A DNA stretch of 64,000 nt, taken from NCBI RefSeq assembly GCF_003432075.1, contig NZ_QWBU01000001.1, forward strand, positions 248,001 through 312,000, in the 5' to 3' direction. The position numbers were made by a program, and so were the translations under genes. This document shows, piece after piece, positions 57,831 through 64,000 of this stretch. The stretch comes from Shinella sp. WSJ-2 (lineage in GTDB: Bacteria > Pseudomonadota > Alphaproteobacteria > Rhizobiales > Rhizobiaceae). Below the pieces are notes generated by a model that ran no database searches, was not told the DNA's origin, and saw only the letters and a program-made list of their open reading frames with translations. Positions within the stretch are counted from its first letter, which is position 1. Each line of letters begins with the position of its first letter.

Positions 57831-58880
57831 CTAGAGGTTCGTAAGATTGGCGAGGATGATCTCGCGCCAAACACGCGTCGGCGACACCCAGGCATCCGGC
57901 GCATTGTAATTGCCGGAGAAGATGACGCAGGCGATATCCGCCTCCGGCATCAGCCAGAGCCGCTGGCCGCCATTGCCGAAACCGGCCATCCAGGGTTTTG
58001 GTACGCCAAGAACCGGCGCCTCGCCGAGGAACCAGAAATAACCGTAGCCGAGGCCGTCATCCGTCGCGGCTTCGGGCGCTAGCGACGCCTCGATCCACGC
58101 GCGCGACACGATCGGCCGCTCGCTGATGCGCCCGCCATCCAGCACGAGGCGGCCGATGCGCAGCAGGTCACGGGCCGTGAGGCGCAGGCCCGATGCCGGC
58201 GACGCCACACCATCCGCCCCGCTCAGCCACTCGAAATGCGCAATACCGAGCGGTGCAAACAGCGCCTCGCGGGCGAAATCGTCGATCCTCTGCCCCGTGC
58301 CGCGCTCGATGATCGCGCCGACAAGTGCGGTCGCTCCACCCGAATAGGTCCAGTGCGTGCCGGGTGGCTGCACCACCGCCTGCTCGAGCGCGAAACGGTA
58401 GCGATCCGGCGCGTTCTCCATCGCGATCTCGCTGTTCAGCGGATCTGCATAGGAGCGGTACTCGTCCCAGGCGAGGCCAAGCGTCATGGACAGCGCATGG
58501 CCGATCGTCTGGCCGGCCCGGGCCGGATCCGTGGCGAGATCGGCATAGTCCGGAAACTGCGCCAGAAGCGGTGCCTCGGGCTGAGGGACCAGGCCACGGT
58601 CGAGCGCAATGCCATACAGCAGGCTGGTGACGCTCTTCGTCACCGAGCGGAGGTCGTGCAGCGTCTGCGCATCAAAGGCGACGGTGCCGAGCGAACGACC
58701 CCAGCTCTCGTCCGGCGCGGCGCGATAATGCTCCAGCACCAGCGTGTCGCCACGGTTGATCAGCACCGCATGCACGTCGCGGATCAGGCCCGATTCGATG
58801 CCGGCGAGCAGTTTGCGTTCAAGGCTGACATCGAAGCCCGCCGCCTCCGCCGCACCCGTCGTCCATTGCGTTTCCACCAT
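57831..58880 (-). CDS. Serine hydrolase of the beta-lactamase class C/penicillin-binding family
   Basis: The 349-residue protein has the SxxK nucleophile motif in LRSVTKSVTSLLYGIALDRG, the YxG motif in TYSGGATALVGAI, and a late GNGGQRLWLMPE segment at the KTG-like position. These fit PF00144 esterases/carboxypeptidases rather than true resistance enzymes. No signal peptide is visible. Start ATG 58880 is preferred over an in-frame upstream TTG-type start. It lies upstream of the cobE leader in the same direction but seems unrelated to cobalamin. Substrate unknown. Confidence 0.88.
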   Translation of the reverse strand: MVETQWTTGAAEAAGFDVSLERKLLAGIESGLIRDVHAVLINRGDTLVLEHYRAAPDESWGRSLGTVAFDAQTLHDLRSVTKSVTSLLYGIALDRGLVPQPEAPLLAQFPDYADLATDPARAGQTIGHALSMTLGLAWDEYRSYADPLNSEIAMENAPDRYRFALEQAVVQPPGTHWTYSGGATALVGAIIERGTGQRIDDFAREALFAPLGIAHFEWLSGADGVASPASGLRLTARDLLRIGRLVLDGGRISERPIVSRAWIEASLAPEAATDDGLGYGYFWFLGEAPVLGVPKPWMAGFGNGGQRLWLMPEADIACVIFSGNYNAPDAWVSPTRVWREIILANLTNL

Positions 58881-59047
58881 CGCCTCACCTCTTTGTTGGA
58901 GGATCAACCCTACAATGCAGCTCGCCTTCCGTTTGATCTGCGTTGCGCGTCCGACACAAGGCTATTGAGGCAGGCGGGCTTTGCTTTTACCCCGGCAGTC
59001 TGACAGAAGTCAGAAAACATCTTCCGCAGATCCCTTCGAGTCCCGCC

Positions 59048-59833
59048 TTGGCCGATATTGCCCTCCACGTCCTCGTCTTCCTGTTATTAGCGGCCTTCCT
59101 TGCGGGCTTCATCGATTCCATCGCCGGAGGCGGCGGCATGATCACCATTCCCGCCATGCTGATCGCCGGCATCCCGCCGCTGGAAACGCTGGGTACCAAC
59201 AAGCTGCAATCGCTGTTCGGCTCGGGCTCGGCGACCCTTGCTTATGCGTGCGCGGGCCATGTGCGGCTGTCGGAGCAATTGCCGATGGCGGCGCTGTCCG
59301 CACTCGGCGCCGTCTTCGGTGCGATACTCGCCACCATCGTGCCCGGTGATGTGCTGAAAGCAGTCCTGCCCTTCCTGCTGGTGGCGATCGCCGTCTATTT
59401 CGGGCTGAAGCCGAATATCGGCGATGTCGACCAGCACCGCCGCATGAGCGTCTTCCTCTTCACCGTGACCATCGTGCCGGCCATCGGTTTCTATGACGGC
59501 GTGTTCGGACCCGGCACCGGCTCGTTCTTCATGCTGGCCTTCGTCACGCTGGCCGGCTTCGGCGTGCTGAAGGCGACGGCGCACACCAAGCTCCTGAATT
59601 TCGGCTCGAATGTCGGCGCCTTCGCCGTCTTCCTGTTTTACGGTGTCATCCTGTGGAAGGTCGGGCTCGTGATGGGCGCGGGACAATTCCTGGGCGCACA
59701 GGCCGGTTCGCGCGTCGCGATGAAAAGCGGCGCGAAGATCATCAAGCCGCTGCTTGTCGTGACCTCGATTGCGCTCGCCATCCGCCTGATGGCTGATCCG
59801 AGCCATCCGCTACGCGTCTGGCTCGGCTGGTAA
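59048..59833 (+). CDS. TSUP (TauE/SafE) family membrane permease
   Basis: This protein of about 261 residues has seven to eight membrane helices with two repeat halves. AGFIDSIAGGGGMITIPAML and PLETLGTNKLQSLFGSGSAT mark the first, and GFYDGVFGPGTGSFFMLAFV and KLLNFGSNVGAFAVFLFYGV the second. TSUP proteins export or import sulfite, sulfoacetate, taurine-derived anions or similar. The start is uncertain: no ATG fits, and TTG 59048 gives the N-terminus expected for homologues. It is convergent with cobO, six bases apart; a link to cobalt or cobalamin is not established. Confidence 0.85.
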   Translation: MADIALHVLVFLLLAAFLAGFIDSIAGGGGMITIPAMLIAGIPPLETLGTNKLQSLFGSGSATLAYACAGHVRLSEQLPMAALSALGAVFGAILATIVPGDVLKAVLPFLLVAIAVYFGLKPNIGDVDQHRRMSVFLFTVTIVPAIGFYDGVFGPGTGSFFMLAFVTLAGFGVLKATAHTKLLNFGSNVGAFAVFLFYGVILWKVGLVMGAGQFLGAQAGSRVAMKSGAKIIKPLLVVTSIALAIRLMADPSHPLRVWLGW

Positions 59834-59839
59834 GAGGCG

Positions 59840-60481
59840 TCAGAACTCGACGCCCTGCTGGGCCTTGATGCCGGAGCGGAACGGGTGCTTGAGCAGTTCC
59901 ATCTCGGTCGCGAGATCGGCGATCTCGATCAGCTCTTCCTTGGCATTGCGGCCCGTCAGCACGACATGGGTCATGTAGGGCTTTTCGGTCTTCAGGAAGT
60001 CGATGACCGCGTTGACGTCGAGATAGTCGTAGCGCAGCGCGATGTTGATCTCGTCGAGCAGCACCATGGAATTGCGCTCGTCGCGGATCAGTTCCTTGGC
60101 CTTCTCCCAGGCCTTTTCCGCCATTGCGACGTCGCGGGCGCGGTCCTGCGTTTCCCAGGTAAAACCTTCGCCCAGCGTATAGAACTGGCAGATGTCGGAG
60201 AAATGCGTCTCGATCAGCTCTCGTTCGCCCGTCACCATGGCGCCCTTGATGAACTGCACGACGGCGCAGGGCATCTTGTGGGCGATGTGGCGGAAGATCA
60301 TGCCGAAGCCGGCCGTCGACTTACCCTTGCCCTTGCCGGTATGCACGACGATGAGGCCCTTCTCATCGGTCTTCGTCGCCATGATCTTTTCGCGGGCCTG
60401 TTTCTTCTTCGCCATCTTCTCGGAGTGGCGGGCGAGTTCGGCCTCGGTCATGCCGGCGGTTTCGTCGTGGTTCTCGGTCAT
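59840..60481 (-). CDS. cobO: Cob(I)yrinic acid a,c-diamide adenosyltransferase CobO
   Basis: The 213-residue P-loop protein shows GLIVVHTGKGKGKSTAGFGM, VQFIKGAMVTGERELIE, LLDEINIALRYDYLDVNAVI and HVVLTGRNAKEELIEIADLA, the CobA/CobO-type ATP:corrinoid adenosyltransferase pattern. It attaches the 5'-deoxyadenosyl ligand to the corrin cobalt. ATG 60481 follows the cobN stop by 11 bases with an AAGGG site. The reading frame continues upstream into cobN but has no support there. Confidence 0.96.
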   Translation of the reverse strand: MTENHDETAGMTEAELARHSEKMAKKKQAREKIMATKTDEKGLIVVHTGKGKGKSTAGFGMIFRHIAHKMPCAVVQFIKGAMVTGERELIETHFSDICQFYTLGEGFTWETQDRARDVAMAEKAWEKAKELIRDERNSMVLLDEINIALRYDYLDVNAVIDFLKTEKPYMTHVVLTGRNAKEELIEIADLATEMELLKHPFRSGIKAQQGVEF

Positions 60482-60492
60482 CTTTTTCCCTT

Positions 60493-63400
60493 TCAGGACG
60501 CCTTGCGCGCGCCCAGCATATCCAGTTCGAAACGCGCGGAATTGGAGCGCGGCGTCCACAGCCCCCGGTCGATCGCCTCTGCGAAGCGCGCCGCCATTTC
60601 GGCAAGAGCGGCCGGGTTCTTCTGCATCAGGAAATCACGCACGCGCTCGTCCAGCACATAGGCCTGATAGGCGGCCTCGAAATGATGATCCTTCACCGCC
60701 CCCGTCGTGGCGGCGAAGGCGAACATGAAATCCACCGTCGCAGCGATCTCGAAGGCCCCCTTGTAGCCATGGCGCATCACGCCATCGATCCATTTCGGAT
60801 TGACGACGCGGGCGCGCACGACGCGGCCGATCTCGTCTTCCAGCGTGCGCACGACGGGCTTTTCCGGGCGCGACAGGTCATTGTGGTAGATCACGGGCTG
60901 GTGGCCGGAGAGATGCTGCACCGCCGCCGCCATGCCGCCTTCGAACTGGTAATACTCGTCGCTGTCGAGCAGATCATGCTCACGGCTGTCCTGGTTCTGG
61001 ATGACGGCTTGCAGGCTCTTCATGCGCGCTTCAAGTCGCTCGCGCATCGGCACGCTGTCGCCCTCGCCGTCATAGGCATGCGCGCCCCATTCGAGCCAGG
61101 CTTCGGCGAGGTCGCCGCGATCCGTCCACAGCCCCTCGTCCATCATGGTTTGCAGGCCGGCGCCATAGCCGCCGGTCTTCGCACCGAAAATGCGGAAACC
61201 GGCTTGCTTGGCGGCGTCCGCATCGGATGTCCCTTGGGCGGAAAGCACGGCCGCTTCTGCCCGCATGCGGGCGGCAATCGGATTGTCCGCATCGTCCTCG
61301 TCGAGGGCGCCCACGGCGCGCACGGCGCGGTCGAAAAGCGCGATCTGCTCGGGGAAGGCATCACGGAAGAAGCCAGAGATGCGCAGCGTCACGTCGACGC
61401 GCGGATGACGCAGCACGGCGGGTGGGATGATCTCGAAGCCGGTGACGCGGCGGGACGCCATATCCCAGGTTGGCTTGACGCCAATCAGCGCCATGGCCTG
61501 CGCGATATCATCGCCGCCGGTGCGCATGTTGGAGGTGCCCCAGGCGGTGATGCCGAAGGAGGTCGGCCATTCGCCGTGATCCTGCGCATAGCGGGTGACG
61601 ATGAGTTCGGCGGATTTCTTGCCGAGTTCCCAGGCAGCCGGCGTCGGCACGGCGCGGCTGTCGACGGAGTAGAAGTTGCGCCCCGTCGGCAGCACATCCG
61701 GCCGGCCGCGCGTCGGCGCGCCGGAGGGGCCGGGTTCGATGAAACGTCCGTCGAGACCGCGCATGAGTGCCGAGATTTCGGCGGGGCCGCAGGCGGCGAT
61801 GGCCGGGCGGATGGAAGTCTCGATCGTGTCGAGCACGATGCGAGTGGCGAGCCATGTATCCGGGCAGTCCAGCGTGCCCTCCACCAGCTTTGCCGCCAGA
61901 AGCTCGATGCGCTCGACAGTGTCGCCATTGCTGCGCCAAGGCGCGTCGATCTGTTCGGCCAGCACAGCGGGGTGCGGTCCACTCCATGGATCGGAACTGA
62001 TGCAGTCGAGCGGGTCAAAGGCTATGTCGCCCAGGGCATCCGCCGCGATCGCCCGCTGCAAGCTCGCTTCACCACCTTCACCAAGACCACGCGGCACGCG
62101 GGCGAGCGCCAGCGTCAGGTCGGTGAGCAGCCGGCCCTGCGGCGAGACGCCGAAGACGTGCAGGCCGTCGCGGATCTGCATTTCCTTGAGGTCGCAGAGA
62201 TAGGCGTCGAGCTTTTGCAGCGCCGTCTCCTCGCCATCGGACTTGGCGATGCCGGCATCGCTGTCGAGGCCGATATCGCGCACGAGATCGAGGATTTGCT
62301 TCGTCAGGAGCTTGATGCGGCGCGGATCGCCGCCGGAGGCATCGTAATATTCGTCGACCAGCGCCTCGAGGTCCTTCAGCGGGCCGTAAGTCTCGGCGCG
62401 GGTCAAGGGCGGCGTCAGGTGGTCGATGATGACGGCGGCGGAACGGCGCTTGGCCTGGGTACCCTCGCCGGGATCGTTGACGATGAAGGGATAGAGGTGC
62501 GGTATCGGGCCGAGCACGGCCTCGGGATAGCACGCCTCCGACAGCGCCAGCGCCTTGCCGGGTAGCCATTCGAGATTGCCGTGTTTGCCCATATGCACGA
62601 TGGCATGCGCGCCGTAGTGCAGACGCAGGAAGGCGTAGAACGCGAGATAGCCGTGCGGCGGCACGAGGTCCGGCGAGTGGTAGGTGTCCTTCGGATCGAT
62701 ATTGTAACCGCGCGCCGGCTGGATGCCGACCAGCGTCTCGCCGAAACGGGCGAGCGGCAGGGCGAAGACGTCGCCCATCACGAAGGGATCGTCTTCCGGC
62801 GCACCCCAGCAAGCGGTCATTTCGTCCCGAATCGATTTCGGAAGTGACGCGAAGAACGCCTTGTAATGATTCAGCGAAAGCGTTTCGCGAATTTCACGGC
62901 CATCGCTCGCCGCATTGGTCGGGCCGGCCATCAGATGGGCAATCAGCGCATCGCCATCTTCGGGCAGACCAGCGACGGCATAACCTTCCGCCGCCATGGC
63001 GCGCAGCACTTCCATGGTGCCGGCGGGCGTATCGAGACCGACACCGTTGCCGAGGCGGCCGTCACGGTTGGGATAATTCGCCATGACCAGAGCGACGCGG
63101 CGCTCGGCCGGCTTCGCCCGACGGAGTTTTGCCCAGCCGGCGGCGAGTTTCGCCACGAAGCGAATGCGGTCTTCGACGGGATCGAGGCTGACGATGTTGG
63201 TTTCGACGCGCTCATCGTAACGCGCGGCGGCCTTGAAGGAAACAGCGCGGGAGAGCACGCGGCCATCGACCTCCGGCAGTGAGACATTCATGCCGAGATC
63301 GCGCGCCGTCAGCCCCTGTCCCGAGGCCTCCCACGCCTCACGCGAGGAGCCGGAGAAGACGACCTGCAACACGGGTGCGCCGGTCTCGTCCAGCACGGTC

Positions 63401-64000
63401 GGCTTGCGGCCGGCGCCCGGCGCGGAGACGGCGAAGCTCGTCGCGTTCAGCACGACCTCCGGCTGGATTTCGGCAAAGGCGGCGCGAACCGTTTCGATGG
63501 AAACCGGTTCCTTGAGACTGGAGACGAAGAGCGGCAATGCGCGGATACCCTCGGCCGCCAGCGCCTCGATCAGCATTTCTACCGGGCGGGTTTCGCCGCT
63601 CTGGACATAGGCGCGGTAGAAGGAGATGGCAGCAGTCGGAGGTTCATGACCCGCCGGGCCTGCAACCTTTGTGGTCTCTCGCCACGTCTCGACGTCCACG
63701 ACGCCCCGCCCCGGCCACCAGATGCCGGCCTTTTCCAGCGGCGTCGCGGGCTCGGGCCTGTCGCCTCCGAAGGCGACGGCATCCGCGTAAGCGAGGAAAC
63801 TGTCCGCATTGTCGGCACCACCCTCGTTGAGATAGGCCCAGAGGTTTTGGCGATCGGCATCGTCGATGCGGTTAAAGGGGATGAGGCCTTCGTCGACCCT
63901 GTCATCGCCGGGCAAGGCCACGAGCTTGATACCGTTGGCGACAGCCGTCGCCAGCAGGGCTTCCAGCACATAGCGGAAATAGCTGGCGCCGCCGAGGGCG
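60493..64000 (-). CDS. cobN: Cobaltochelatase subunit CobN, partial (N-terminus off the right edge)
   Basis: At least 1169 codons are present; CobN is usually about 1270, so around 100 N-terminal residues lie beyond the window. The frame is open to the edge (ALGGASYFRYVLEALLATAV at the border). Characteristic blocks are VALVMANYPNRDGRLGNGVG, HMGKHGNLEWLPGKALALSE, HLYPFIVNDPGEGTQAKRRS and the C-terminal SNMRTGGDDIAQAMALIGVK. CobN is the large, porphyrin-binding subunit that inserts Co2+ into hydrogenobyrinic acid a,c-diamide with CobS and CobT, which are not seen here. It is directly upstream of cobO. Confidence 0.97.
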   Translation of the reverse strand, partial: ALGGASYFRYVLEALLATAVANGIKLVALPGDDRVDEGLIPFNRIDDADRQNLWAYLNEGGADNADSFLAYADAVAFGGDRPEPATPLEKAGIWWPGRGVVDVETWRETTKVAGPAGHEPPTAAISFYRAYVQSGETRPVEMLIEALAAEGIRALPLFVSSLKEPVSIETVRAAFAEIQPEVVLNATSFAVSAPGAGRKPTVLDETGAPVLQVVFSGSSREAWEASGQGLTARDLGMNVSLPEVDGRVLSRAVSFKAAARYDERVETNIVSLDPVEDRIRFVAKLAAGWAKLRRAKPAERRVALVMANYPNRDGRLGNGVGLDTPAGTMEVLRAMAAEGYAVAGLPEDGDALIAHLMAGPTNAASDGREIRETLSLNHYKAFFASLPKSIRDEMTACWGAPEDDPFVMGDVFALPLARFGETLVGIQPARGYNIDPKDTYHSPDLVPPHGYLAFYAFLRLHYGAHAIVHMGKHGNLEWLPGKALALSEACYPEAVLGPIPHLYPFIVNDPGEGTQAKRRSAAVIIDHLTPPLTRAETYGPLKDLEALVDEYYDASGGDPRRIKLLTKQILDLVRDIGLDSDAGIAKSDGEETALQKLDAYLCDLKEMQIRDGLHVFGVSPQGRLLTDLTLALARVPRGLGEGGEASLQRAIAADALGDIAFDPLDCISSDPWSGPHPAVLAEQIDAPWRSNGDTVERIELLAAKLVEGTLDCPDTWLATRIVLDTIETSIRPAIAACGPAEISALMRGLDGRFIEPGPSGAPTRGRPDVLPTGRNFYSVDSRAVPTPAAWELGKKSAELIVTRYAQDHGEWPTSFGITAWGTSNMRTGGDDIAQAMALIGVKPTWDMASRRVTGFEIIPPAVLRHPRVDVTLRISGFFRDAFPEQIALFDRAVRAVGALDEDDADNPIAARMRAEAAVLSAQGTSDADAAKQAGFRIFGAKTGGYGAGLQTMMDEGLWTDRGDLAEAWLEWGAHAYDGEGDSVPMRERLEARMKSLQAVIQNQDSREHDLLDSDEYYQFEGGMAAAVQHLSGHQPVIYHNDLSRPEKPVVRTLEDEIGRVVRARVVNPKWIDGVMRHGYKGAFEIAATVDFMFAFAATTGAVKDHHFEAAYQAYVLDERVRDFLMQKNPAALAEMAARFAEAIDRGLWTPRSNSARFELDMLGARKAS

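Noticed and set aside
57831-58880. Class C beta-lactamase as an antibiotic resistance gene
   Set aside because: No signal peptide, and only the general PF00144 motifs are present; such hydrolases are mostly esterases or peptidases.

Overview
The window is a GC-rich chromosomal segment of an alphaproteobacterium, almost certainly a member of the Rhizobiaceae (Agrobacterium/Rhizobium/Ensifer/Shinella type). Grounds for this are the AcpXL cluster for the very-long-chain fatty acid of rhizobial lipid A, the fixNOQP and fixGHIS operons with FNR-type anaeroboxes next to hemN and fnrN, aerobic cobalamin genes of the Pseudomonas denitrificans cob type, a long rhizobial-style UvrB, and many 4-base ATGA gene overlaps. 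No nif or nod genes, rRNA, tRNA, CRISPR array or insertion sequence was found. Function assignments rest on reading motifs and family resemblance by eye; no database search was run.

Layout. 1-4.3 kb: a partial NCS1 permease, a membrane protein/quinone-reductase pair with a divergent LysR regulator, and a DUF3137 protein. 4.4-10.8 kb: uvrB with a repeat-rich C-terminal tail, then an AT-rich OLD-family ATPase/TOPRIM nuclease gene that looks acquired, then about 780 bp without a supportable gene. 10.3-13.2 kb: small hypothetical and J-domain proteins, dusA and a gamma-carbonic anhydrase. 13.2-17.8 kb: a zinc-limitation module (zur, znuB, znuC, znuA and a COG0523 GTPase) with three Zur-box-like palindromes. 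17.8-30.8 kb: a carbohydrate locus with a binding-protein-dependent ABC transporter, a GH2 beta-mannosidase-like enzyme, three sugar-metabolising enzymes and a GH43 enzyme, with a divergent LacI-type regulator.

30.9-32.3 kb: gnd. 32.5-43.2 kb: fixGHIS and fixNOQP, which assemble and encode the high-affinity cbb3 oxidase, split by four genes on the other strand (AraC, SRPBCC, VOC, GGDEF) and flanked by a hemerythrin gene that faces fixN. 43.7-50.0 kb: a PAS protein and the acpXL-fabZ-fabF2-fabF1-adh-lpxXL cluster. 50.1-52.9 kb: hemN and fnrN sharing an intergenic region with two anaeroboxes, and an L,D-transpeptidase. 53-64 kb: cobalamin genes in two groups (cobE-A-B-C-D behind a probable cobalamin riboswitch; cobN-cobO) separated by a serine hydrolase and a TSUP permease; cobN runs off the right edge.

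How the parts work together: FnrN would sense low oxygen through an iron-sulfur cluster and act at anaeroboxes before fixN, fixG, hemN and itself, coupling oxidase synthesis, copper supply (FixI) and anaerobic haem synthesis. Zur would co-regulate zinc import and a metal-handling GTPase. The LacI protein probably controls the sugar operon. The points most worth following up are the in-frame palindromic element and tandem repeats in uvrB, the lone OLD nuclease beside uvrB, the riboswitch that abuts the cobE start codon, the attenuator-like hairpin behind acpXL, and the unexplained GC-rich intergenic region with a long inverted repeat.
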